The notes under the pieces: generated by a model
Database searches by the model: none
What the model saw: only the letters and a program-made list of their open reading frames with translations
Told to the model about the DNA's origin: nothing
Shown here: piece after piece, positions 9,569 to 16,956 of the stretch
How positions within the stretch are numbered: position 1 is the first letter of the stretch
How the letters are laid out: each line of letters begins with the position of its first letter
Program-made: the position numbers and the translations under genes
From: an uncultured Eubacteriales bacterium
GTDB taxonomy: Bacteria; Bacillota; Clostridia; TANB77; CAG-508
DNA: 64,000 bases
Assembly: GCA_949288175.1 (NCBI GenBank)
Contig: CASEIV010000002.1
Coordinates: 1-64,000 of the forward strand
Direction of reading: 5' to 3'

Positions 9569-9646
9569 ACTAGCATAGCTTAAAAGCTATGGACACTAAT
9601 GTTTTATTAACTTAAATTAACCAAAGATATTTTTTAATTTTATTAT

Positions 9647-9675
9647 TTGACATTTTTTTAATATCTGTGTATAAT
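9647..9675 (+). promoter_or_regulatory. Perfect consensus sigma-A promoter of the putative antitoxin RNA
   Basis: TTGACA-N17-TATAAT, an exact match to both hexamers and optimal spacing. It points at a roughly 95-nt region with no start codon and RBS, ending in a perfect hairpin plus T-tract. Confidence 0.85.
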
Positions 9676-9681
9676 AAGTAT

Positions 9682-9779
9682 AGGAAATGAATAACCGCAG
9701 TGAATGCGGTTACCACTACATATAGTTATAACAACACATTCGCAATATTGGCATAGTGGAATGTGTTGTTATTTTATTC
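9682..9779 (+). ncRNA. Putative type I antitoxin RNA, convergent to a small toxin gene
   Basis: The predicted RNA starts about 7 nt after a consensus -10 box. It forms hairpin AACCGCA/TGCGGTT (9693-9711) and ends in a perfect 14-bp hairpin (9728-9741 with 9759-9772) followed by TTTTATT. Its 3' end overlaps the last codons of the minus-strand toxin frame. Blocks ATAACC, GCAGTG and ACTAC in this RNA (9691-9719) recur in the same plus-strand order at 9908-9950, inside the toxin leader, so the two RNAs can pair in trans. This is the arrangement of the Enterococcus pAD1 par locus, although the toxin sequence is different. Function is inferred. Confidence 0.6.
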
Positions 9780-9887
9780 CTTATCTATTTTCGAATTTAC
9801 ATATTTTATGTATAAAATCGTTAATAAGGCTACGTTTATTGCTGATGATACCATTAAGGCATATATTAAAAAAAGTATAAAACCCAT
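9774..9887 (-). CDS. 37-aa single-pass membrane peptide, putative type I toxin
   Basis: Too short for ordinary gene calls. On the minus strand GAGGTGG lies 5 nt before ATG. The frame encodes MGFILFLIYALMVSSAINVA followed by a short hydrophobic continuation and a charged tail ending KIDKE. It is one hydrophobic helix with a charged C-terminus, the usual design of holin-like type I toxins. Its leader (about 75 nt) carries CACTGC and GGTTAT blocks complementary to the convergent RNA. Promoter at 9974-10002. I do not see the Fst consensus, so the family is open. Confidence 0.6.
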   Translation of the reverse strand: MGFILFLIYALMVSSAINVALLTILYIKYVNSKIDKE

Positions 9888-9973
9888 AAACACCACCTCA
9901 CTTTCTGATAACCAAAGTTATCTAGTGCAGTGGCAACACATATCTACTACTATGTTCATTTCCTATGTCAGTT

Positions 9974-10002
9974 AATATAGCATACAATTTACAATAAAAC
10001 AA
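9974..10002 (-). promoter_or_regulatory. Putative sigma-A promoter of the toxin mRNA
   Basis: On the minus strand TTGTTT-N17-TATATT. The transcript would begin near ATAGGAAATGAA (9966-9955), a 12-mer that also begins the convergent RNA at 9680-9691, so the locus is framed by a perfect 12-bp inverted repeat. Confidence 0.5.
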
Positions 10003-10152
10003 TACAAAAAACAAATTTTCGCAAAAAAGATTTTTCTACCATAAGAGTTTTATTAAATAATCTGGTAATCTATATATAGCTTGATTGATATTTATATTAA
10101 TCATTAAAGGTGTGAAAAAAGTTGTAGATATCTATGTTGTTCGTACCAGTTT

Positions 10153-10181
10153 ATACTTCACGAAAGTGGAGTATTTTTTTT
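10153..10181 (+). terminator. Strong terminator without an assigned gene
   Basis: ATACTTCAC/GTGGAGTAT stem, GAAA tetraloop and seven T. The 130 bp upstream hold no recognisable gene, so either a small RNA or a deleted gene ended here. Confidence 0.8.
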
Positions 10182-10261
10182 GCAAAAATATCGAACAATT
10201 TTTTGTAAAAATATTACAATTTGTAAAGAATTATAATATAATGCCAATAATCAAAAAGGAG

Positions 10262-10700
10262 ATGATGGATATGAATCAACTAGAAAAAAACGAAACATAT
10301 GATAATCGTACTTTTGAAGATATCAAACACATTGATGAGAATGGAATTGAATATTGGTATGCAAGAGAATTACAAAAGGTTCTAGATTATAAAGAATGGA
10401 GAAAATTTGAAAATGTCATAAAGAAAGCCAAGGAGGCATGTCAATTTTGATAAATTTCATAATTCTGGATATAAAGGTTTATACAATGGAGAAATAGCTG
10501 ATGCTATTGCTAAAAGAAAAGGATTGAGATATAGAGAAGACGTTTTAGATAATATGGGGAGTGAGGAACTTGCAGCAAATCTCTTTCGTATTACGCAAAC
10601 AGAGTCGAGATTAAAAAGAGATAAAGTTGATACTGAAAAGAAAGCTTGTGATACTCATAATAAAATTGGAAAAACAGTCAGAAAAGCTAAAATATTAATT
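10262..10700 (+). pseudogene. dinD: dinD-like DNA-damage-inducible protein, internally deleted and frameshifted
   Basis: AAAAGGAG and ATG start a frame with the DinD N-terminus (LEKNETYDNRTFEDIKHIDE, then EYWYARELQKVL). It runs to KAKEAC and then a TGA at 10448. From 10443, in the +1 frame, the C-terminal part of the same family resumes (NFDKFHNSGYKGLYNGEIAD, then GLRYREDVLDNMGSEELAAN and FRITQTESRLKRDK). The whole central segment, about 100 residues in intact DinD, is missing at the junction, and the end of the C-terminal half is also lost. LexA-regulated DinD modulates RecA in E. coli; this copy is dead. Start could also be ATG 10271. Confidence 0.82.
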
Positions 10701-10794
10701 ATTTTTGCTATTTTTATTGATTATTTTTACAAAGTAAAGCTTGAAATATACAGAAAAATCTGTTATGATAAAGAACATAAAGGGAGAGAGAAAG

Positions 10795-11409
10795 ATGGAA
10801 AAAAAGACGGCACAACAAAAATATAAAGAGCTAATAGCAAGTATAAGAATTTTAGCAAGTAGAGCAATTGGAGAGGATAAGAAGGCTGTTTATAGTAGGT
10901 TAAGTAGATTAGCAAAATATTTAGAAGAAGTAAATTCACAAAGACATTTATGTATGTTATCAGAAACAGATAGAATAGAAAAAGTTAGATATAATGAATT
11001 ACTAGAATACATTGATGTGCAATATGATGGTACAGAAGAAAGTGTGAAAAAAATATGTAGAGTATTAAATAAAAGAGAAAATATATATCAAGAAGTAATA
11101 GCAAGTATACGAATTTTAGCAATTAGAACAATTGGAGAAAATAAAAAAGAGGATTATGATAAGCTAAGTAGAGTTATCAACTATTTAGAAGAAGTAAAAG
11201 CACAAAGACATCTATGTATGTTATCAGAAACAGATAGAATAGAAAAAGTTAGATATAAAGAAGTATTAGATTATATTGATATGCAATATGATGGTACAGA
11301 AGAAAGTGTAAGAACAATATGTGAAGAATTATGTGAAAGAGAAGATATTGATGAAGTATTAAAATACCATGACAAGAAAAATAATCCATCAAAGGAAGAG
11401 GAAAGATAA
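10795..11409 (+). CDS. Protein of two near-identical tandem repeats, unknown function
   Basis: AGGGAGAG precedes ATG 10795 (204 aa). Residues about 12-97 and about 103-188 are two copies of one 85-residue unit. Each has ASIRILA, then LEEV, an identical RHLCMLSETDRIEKVRY and YDGTEESV. The identity extends to DNA, so the duplication is recent. The unit looks all-helical and charged, with no membrane segment, and is not a family I know. Its TAA overlaps the rdgB ATG (TAATG), so the two are translationally coupled. Confidence 0.8.
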   Translation: MEKKTAQQKYKELIASIRILASRAIGEDKKAVYSRLSRLAKYLEEVNSQRHLCMLSETDRIEKVRYNELLEYIDVQYDGTEESVKKICRVLNKRENIYQEVIASIRILAIRTIGENKKEDYDKLSRVINYLEEVKAQRHLCMLSETDRIEKVRYKEVLDYIDMQYDGTEESVRTICEELCEREDIDEVLKYHDKKNNPSKEEER

Positions 11410-11990
11410 TGAAAAAAGTTGTTGTAGCAACAAATAATGAAGGAAAGTTGAAAGAAATTAAGAATATATTAAAAGATTATCAATTATTATCTTTAAGAGA
11501 TGTAAATTGTACAATCGAAGTAGAAGAAGACAGAGACACATTTGAAGGAAACTCTTTAAAGAAGGCTCAAGAAATATCAGAAATCTTACATATGCCTTGT
11601 ATAGCAGATGATAGTGGTTTATGTATAGATATATATAATGGTTGGCCAGGTGTCCATACTGCTAGATTTTTAGGAGAAAATGCAACGGCAAAAGAAAGAA
11701 ACCAATATATTTTAGAAAAAATGAAAGATTTAAAGGGTGCAGACCGAAAAGCAAGAGTAAAATGTTGTATTACCTATTATGAAAATGGTAACTATATAGT
11801 GGGAAAAGGAGAAATACAAGGTAAAATTGCAGAAGAGCCAAGAGGAGATAATGGATTTGGTTTTGATGAGATTTTTGAATTAGAAGATGGCAGAACATAT
11901 GCAGAGTTATCCAAGGAAGAAAAAAATAAAATCAGTCATAGAAAATTAGCTTTGCAAGATTTATTAAAAAAATTAGAACATCACATATAA
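11409..11990 (+). CDS. rdgB: XTP/dITP pyrophosphatase (RdgB/HAM1)
   Basis: House-cleaning nucleotidase that hydrolyses ITP, dITP and XTP to monophosphates. It has the family start VVVATNNEGKLKEI, the acidic EEDRDTFEGNS, ADDSGL (metal and base pocket), GWPGVHTARF, and the late DNGFGFDEIF and SHRKLAL. Full length for the family (193 aa). It starts on the A of the preceding stop codon. The terminator stem begins inside its last codons. Confidence 0.95.
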   Translation: MKKVVVATNNEGKLKEIKNILKDYQLLSLRDVNCTIEVEEDRDTFEGNSLKKAQEISEILHMPCIADDSGLCIDIYNGWPGVHTARFLGENATAKERNQYILEKMKDLKGADRKARVKCCITYYENGNYIVGKGEIQGKIAEEPRGDNGFGFDEIFELEDGRTYAELSKEEKNKISHRKLALQDLLKKLEHHI

Positions 11991-12025
11991 GGTTTCAAAA
12001 GATTCCTTTATATGTGATGTTTTCA
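11977..12025 (+). terminator. Terminator overlapping the rdgB stop codon
   Basis: AACATCACATATAAGG pairs with CCTTTATATGTGATGTT (one bulge), then TTTT. The last four codons of rdgB form the 5' arm. Confidence 0.8.
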
Positions 12026-12250
12026 GTTTTCATATTTCTTCCAGTAGAAGTCTTTATTATTTTTTTTGAAATATCTCCTCGGCTTGCTACATAGATTATA
12101 ATTTCTAAGCTTTAAATAAACGAGCCTCTCGCTATCGCGCTTCCTCATTTATTTAAAGCTAAGAATTTATACATCTATTCCACGGCACATTCGTCGATGA
12201 TTTCAAAAAAAATAATAAAGACTTCTACTGGGAGAATTTTGAAACTAAAA
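12022..12250. repeat. About 230-bp fold-back element
   Basis: A perfect 32-bp inverted repeat (12041-12072 with 12200-12232, starting CCAGTAGAAGTC) is flanked by weaker outer pairing (TTTTCAGTTTT with GAAACTAAAA). It encloses a second palindrome (CTAAGCTTTAAATAAA with TTTATTTAAAGCTAAG). No coding frame. It occupies almost the whole rdgB-addA gap and has the same two-tier design as the element at 6603-6847 without sharing its sequence. Confidence 0.85.
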
Positions 12251-12260
12251 ATAAATATGA

Positions 12261-12289
12261 TTGTCATTCTTAGGAACAAATGATATAAT
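12261..12289 (+). promoter_or_regulatory. Sigma-A promoter of addA
   Basis: TTGTCA-N17-TATAAT, 30 bp before the addA start codon. Confidence 0.75.
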
Positions 12290-12319
12290 CTAAAAAAACA
12301 ATAAATAGGAGAAGAGAGT

Positions 12320-15300
12320 ATGGCAGAAGTTAAATGGACAAAGGAACAATCACAAGCAATTCATGAAAAAGAATCTAATATATTAGTTGCGGCAGCAGCA
12401 GGAAGTGGAAAAACAGCTGTATTAGTTGAAAGAATTATTAATAAAATCATTAATGAAAAAATAGATATTGATAGATTATTAGTTGTAACCTTTACAAATG
12501 CGGCAGCAGCCGAAATGAGAGAAAGGGTATTAGAAGCAATTTATAAAAAGTTAGATGAAACCCCAGAAAATGAAAATCTACAAAGACAAATTACTTTATT
12601 AAATAAAGCTAGTATTTGTACAATAGATTCATTTTGCTTAGATGTGGTAAGAAATCATTTTTATGAATTAGAAAATATATCTCCTAATTTTAGAATTGCA
12701 GATACAACAGAAATCGAATTATTAAAACAAGAAGTATTAGAAGATATATTTGAAGAAAAATATGAAAATCAAGAAGAGGATTTTGCTGAATTAATTAATA
12801 CCTATACAAGTTATAAAGATGATACACCTCTAAAAGAATTGATTTTAAAAATTTATACCTATATTCAAAGTAATCCATTTCCAAATCAATGGTTAAATGA
12901 AAAAATAGAAATGTTTCATATTCAAGATTTTGAACAAGATTTTAGTCAAAATCCATGGGGAGAAATTTTATTAAAAGAAGTAGAAGAAGAACTAATTGAT
13001 GATATTAATACATTAAAAGAACAAGCAGAAAACTTAGAAAGAAATCCAGAATTAGAAAAATATGCAAAAACCATTTTTGATGATATTGACAAATTAGAAA
13101 TGTTAAAAAGCAATTTAAATAGTTGGGATAAAGCATTTGCCATTTACAGCAATTTGACATTTGCAACATGGCCAAGACAGAAAGTCGATTCAGCAATCAA
13201 AGACCAAGCAAAATTGGTAAGAGATGACATCAAAAAGAAAGTTACGAAAAAATTAAATAAAATCTTTATATATAACTCTGAAGAAGCCAATCAAGATATA
13301 GCAGATATGTATCCGATTTTAGTAAAATTGAAACATCTCATATTTGAATTTGGAGAAGAATTTTCAAAAAGAAAAAGAAATAAAAATATCGTCGATTTTA
13401 ATGATATTGAACATTTGGCGTTACATGTTTTGATAAAAGATGAAGATGGAAAAGTAGAGCCAACAGAAGTGGCGAAAACCTATCAAGAAAAATTTGTAGA
13501 AATTGCCATCGATGAATATCAAGATAGTAATATGGTACAAGAATATATTTTAACAGCGATTTCAAAAGGAAATAATATCTTTATGGTAGGAGATGTCAAA
13601 CAAAGTATCTATAAATTTAGGCAAGCCATGCCAGATTTATTTTTATTAAAATATAAAACATACAAGTTAAAAGAAAACAAGAAAGAGGAAGATGATTTAA
13701 AAATACAATTATTTAAAAACTTTAGAAGTAGAGAAAATGTATTAGATTTTACCAATCTCATATTCCAAGACATTATGAGTGAAAATTTAGGAGAAATAGA
13801 CTATACAGAAGAAGAATATTTGAATTTGGGAGTTAGCTATGAAGAAACATCACAAGAATTAGAAACAGAAATTCATGTGATTGATTTAAAAGAAAAAGAA
13901 GATTTAGCACCAGAAGAGGAAGCAAGGGGGATTGAAGAACCACAAGAAAATGATGATAATGAAGAAACAGCAGAAGAAAGGCTGGAAGATATACAAGTTG
14001 AGGCAAGATTTGTAGCTAATAAAATAAAATCATTAGTAGAAAGTCATTTTCAAGTATTTGATAGAAAAATCAATGGATTTAGAGATATTCAATATAAAGA
14101 TATTGTTATTTTGTTAAGGTCTACAAAAGTTAATGCACCGATTTTTGAAGAAGAAATTATCAATTTAGGAATGCCAGTATTTTCTGAAAGTTCTCAAGAA
14201 TATTTGGATTCTATTGAAATTCAAACTATCATGAGTTTATTGAAAATTATTGATAATCCGATTCAAGATATTCCATTAGTAACTGTTTTAAGGTCACATA
14301 TTGGAAATTTTACAGATGATGAATTGGTAGAAATTCGACTATCTGATAAATATGATAATTTTTATACAGCCATGCAAAAAGCAAGGATTAATGTAAGTGT
14401 TGGATTAAAAGAAAAAATAGATACATTCTTTCATAACTTAGAAAAATGGAGAAAAGAAAAAGAATATTTAGCATTAGATGAATTTATTTGGAAATTGTAT
14501 TCAGATACCCATTATTATACGTATGTGGGACTTATGCCAAATGGAGATTTAAGGCAAGCCAATCTAAAAATGTTATTCGAGAGAGCAAAGCAATATGAAA
14601 CAGCAAGTTTTAAAGGATTATATAATTTTATACAATTTATTGAAAAATTGTATGTAGGAAGTAATGATTTAGGGGCTGCAAAACTAATAGGAGAAAATGA
14701 TGATGTTATCAGAATTATGAGTATTCATAAAAGTAAGGGATTGGAATTTCCAGTTGTCTTTTTATCTGCAACAGGAAAACAATTTAATTTAATGGATTTA
14801 AATCAAAATATATTATTACATCAAGAATTAGGAATTGGTGTAAAATATATTGATTATGAAAGACAAGTCCAATATGATACCTTAACTAAAGAAGCCATTA
14901 GAAATAAGATTTTGACAGAAACCTTATCAGAGGAAATGAGAATATTGTATGTTGCTTTAACAAGAGCGAAAGAAAAGTTATATATCACAGGATTAAAAAA
15001 GGATTATGAAAAAGAAATTGAAAACATGCAAAAACAAGTCAGTCGCTACCACAAGGTAAATGATAAGATAAACTATATTTTAGTGAAAAAATATAAAAAA
15101 TATTTAGATTGGATTTTATTAGTCTATCTATATGAAAAAGAAAATAAAGGCCATTTGTTGAAATTACATGTATGGAATAAACAAGAACTATTAAAATCTT
15201 TTGCAAAGCCAAAAGAAGAAATAGTAGACATTCAAGAACAACTAGAAAATGTAACGATAAACAAAGAAGATTTAGAAAACATAAATACCATTTTGGAATA

Positions 15301-16054
15301 TACCTATGCACATCAATTATCGACAACCATTCCGACCATGACATCAGTTACGAAAATCAAACAAATGAAAATGCAAGCAAATAACAATGGAAATACAGAT
15401 ATCATTGAAGAGAAAGAAAATACACATGCAATGAACAAAGAAAAAGATATGGAAAATGAAATGGAAATGGAAGAACAAAATGAAAATCAAATAACTTTCA
15501 ACAAACCGAATTTCTTAAGAGTAGATAAAGAACAGGAAATAACGCCTGCACAAAAAGGAACTCTCGTTCATATGTGTATGCAAAGATTAGATGAAACAAA
15601 AGAATATACTTTAGAAATGATACAGGATTTGATAAACGATTTGGTAAAAAGAGAAATTATAACAGAAAAAGAAGCCAAAAGTATTCATCCATATAAGGTA
15701 TTAGAATTTACAAAATCAATGATTTGGAAAGACTTAAAAACGGCGAAAAAAGTATATAAAGAAAGGCCATTTTTTATCAATATACCAGCAAAAGAAATTT
15801 ATGATGAAGACATAGAAGAAGAGATTCTAGTACAGGGAATTATTGATTTATATTATATTAATCAAGAAGACAACGTGATTTTAGTGGATTATAAAACAGA
15901 CTATGTAGAAAAAGGAAAAGAAAGTAAATTAGTAGAAAAATATATTTCACAATTAGAATTATACAAAAAAGCATTAGAGGAAAGTTTACAAAGAAAAGTA
16001 GATAAAACATATATATATTCCGTATATCTAGGAAAAGAAATTGAAATTGCTTGA
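12320..16054 (+). CDS. addA: ATP-dependent helicase/nuclease subunit AddA
   Basis: Helicase-nuclease subunit of AddAB, which resects double-strand breaks for RecA loading. 1244 aa, full length. UvrD-type motifs: Walker A AAAAGSGKT (24-32), Walker B region IDEYQDSN, QSIYKFR, SIHKSKGLEFPVVFL, and YVALTRAKEKLYI. A Glu/Lys-rich insert at about 1015-1060 precedes the C-terminal RecB-type nuclease domain with VQGIIDLYY, LVDYKTD and the Gln-containing YISQLELY. GGAGAAGAG RBS. The usual upstream partner addB is not here; rdgB lies upstream instead. Confidence 0.96.
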   Translation: MAEVKWTKEQSQAIHEKESNILVAAAAGSGKTAVLVERIINKIINEKIDIDRLLVVTFTNAAAAEMRERVLEAIYKKLDETPENENLQRQITLLNKASICTIDSFCLDVVRNHFYELENISPNFRIADTTEIELLKQEVLEDIFEEKYENQEEDFAELINTYTSYKDDTPLKELILKIYTYIQSNPFPNQWLNEKIEMFHIQDFEQDFSQNPWGEILLKEVEEELIDDINTLKEQAENLERNPELEKYAKTIFDDIDKLEMLKSNLNSWDKAFAIYSNLTFATWPRQKVDSAIKDQAKLVRDDIKKKVTKKLNKIFIYNSEEANQDIADMYPILVKLKHLIFEFGEEFSKRKRNKNIVDFNDIEHLALHVLIKDEDGKVEPTEVAKTYQEKFVEIAIDEYQDSNMVQEYILTAISKGNNIFMVGDVKQSIYKFRQAMPDLFLLKYKTYKLKENKKEEDDLKIQLFKNFRSRENVLDFTNLIFQDIMSENLGEIDYTEEEYLNLGVSYEETSQELETEIHVIDLKEKEDLAPEEEARGIEEPQENDDNEETAEERLEDIQVEARFVANKIKSLVESHFQVFDRKINGFRDIQYKDIVILLRSTKVNAPIFEEEIINLGMPVFSESSQEYLDSIEIQTIMSLLKIIDNPIQDIPLVTVLRSHIGNFTDDELVEIRLSDKYDNFYTAMQKARINVSVGLKEKIDTFFHNLEKWRKEKEYLALDEFIWKLYSDTHYYTYVGLMPNGDLRQANLKMLFERAKQYETASFKGLYNFIQFIEKLYVGSNDLGAAKLIGENDDVIRIMSIHKSKGLEFPVVFLSATGKQFNLMDLNQNILLHQELGIGVKYIDYERQVQYDTLTKEAIRNKILTETLSEEMRILYVALTRAKEKLYITGLKKDYEKEIENMQKQVSRYHKVNDKINYILVKKYKKYLDWILLVYLYEKENKGHLLKLHVWNKQELLKSFAKPKEEIVDIQEQLENVTINKEDLENINTILEYTYAHQLSTTIPTMTSVTKIKQMKMQANNNGNTDIIEEKENTHAMNKEKDMENEMEMEEQNENQITFNKPNFLRVDKEQEITPAQKGTLVHMCMQRLDETKEYTLEMIQDLINDLVKREIITEKEAKSIHPYKVLEFTKSMIWKDLKTAKKVYKERPFFINIPAKEIYDEDIEEEILVQGIIDLYYINQEDNVILVDYKTDYVEKGKESKLVEKYISQLELYKKALEESLQRKVDKTYIYSVYLGKEIEIA

Positions 16055-16079
16055 AAATTATGTAGACTTTTGGTATAAT
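16051..16079 (+). promoter_or_regulatory. Sigma-A promoter overlapping the addA stop codon
   Basis: TTGAAA-N17-TATAAT; the -35 box shares bases with the TGA of addA. Drives the membrane protein gene at 16112. Confidence 0.8.
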
Positions 16080-16111
16080 GAGTATAGATTGGAAAGAAAT
16101 GGAGAAGAAAA

Positions 16112-16582
16112 ATGAAAAGAGTAAAAACATTATTCATGTATGCTTTATGGGTTGTACTATTTATCATATTATCTGAATTTTTAATTAATGTTGGTTTAAA
16201 TGCATCTTATAGACCAATAGAGAGAAGAGATAATGTATCACAAGTCAATGTATATCAAGCAGAAGCAACACTTGTCAATGGAAGAATAAGGGGATTAATT
16301 ACTAATTCGGAAACAGATAATATCAGTAATAAATATTTGGAATTTGATTTCTATTCTGAAAGAGATGTGCATTTAGGAAAAAAAATTATAAATATTAACG
16401 AGTTACAACCTGGTGAAACACAAAACTTTGAGATTTTATTTAAATTAGAAGATGTAGATTATTATACAGTAAGTGTATTAGATGAAAAACCAGAGGGTGA
16501 GGAAATAGAAATTCTTCCTGAAGGTTGGACAACATCAGAAATAATATTAGCAACAGCCATTACATTATTAATTTTCTGGTAA
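16112..16582 (+). CDS. Membrane protein of unknown function, two hydrophobic ends
   Basis: 156 aa. Residues about 7-27 form a transmembrane helix. The middle part (about 50-130) looks like a small beta-sandwich with LEFDFYSERDVHLGKK and LQPGETQNFEILF, reminiscent of FxLYD-type extracytoplasmic domains. The last 14 residues (IILATAITLLIFW) are the start of a second helix that stops abruptly. The stop TAA lies exactly where the 16584 fold-back begins (TGGTAAACGTT), so the original C-terminus may have been cut off by the element. Function unknown. Confidence 0.75.
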   Translation: MKRVKTLFMYALWVVLFIILSEFLINVGLNASYRPIERRDNVSQVNVYQAEATLVNGRIRGLITNSETDNISNKYLEFDFYSERDVHLGKKIININELQPGETQNFEILFKLEDVDYYTVSVLDEKPEGEEIEILPEGWTTSEIILATAITLLIFW

Positions 16583-16583
16583 A

Positions 16584-16940
16584 CGTTAGGGACGTGTCAA
16601 ATCGTTCCAAAATGGAACAAAAGGGACAGACCTAGATTCTTTCTCTTTTAAATCAATGATATAAAAAAATATAGGATATAAAAAATGCAACAATTTTGCG
16701 TATCTAAATTTGAATATAGAAATAATTAAAGAAAAAAGTGAGGAATGTTCATTTTGCTTTAAGATTTATAAGCAACAATGAAAGAGGCTCACTTTTTTCT
16801 TTTAGAATTTCTATGAAAGTTTAGCTTATACAAAATTGTGTAATGACTTTATATCCTATATTTTTGGTGAATATATTTTTAAAAAAGTTTATGTCTGACC
16901 CTTTTGTTCCATTTTGGAACGATTTGACGCGTCCCCAACG
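16584..16940. repeat. About 355-bp fold-back element of the GGGACGTGTCAAATCGTT family
   Basis: The outer arms (16584-16632 and about 16891-16940) match over about 45 of 48 bases, including the internal palindrome GTTCCAAAATGGAAC. Further pairs continue inward: ATATAGGATATAAA with TTTATATCCTATAT, and AAGAAAAAAGTGAG with CTCACTTTTTTCTT. The element is thus one long hairpin with mismatched stretches. No coding frame. A shorter relative with GGGACGTGCCAAATCGTT is at 62082. Confidence 0.88.
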
Positions 16941-16956
16941 GTCACTTTTTTGAAAT

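Noticed and set aside
9763..9975. Plus-strand 70-codon frame across the toxin-antitoxin locus
   Set aside because: No RBS and it reads through the antisense of the toxin gene. The minus-strand 37-codon frame has RBS, promoter and sensible composition.
10085..10261. N-terminal extension of the dinD fragment
   Set aside because: It passes through a strong terminator at 10153-10181, and the RBS-supported ATG is at 10262 or 10271.
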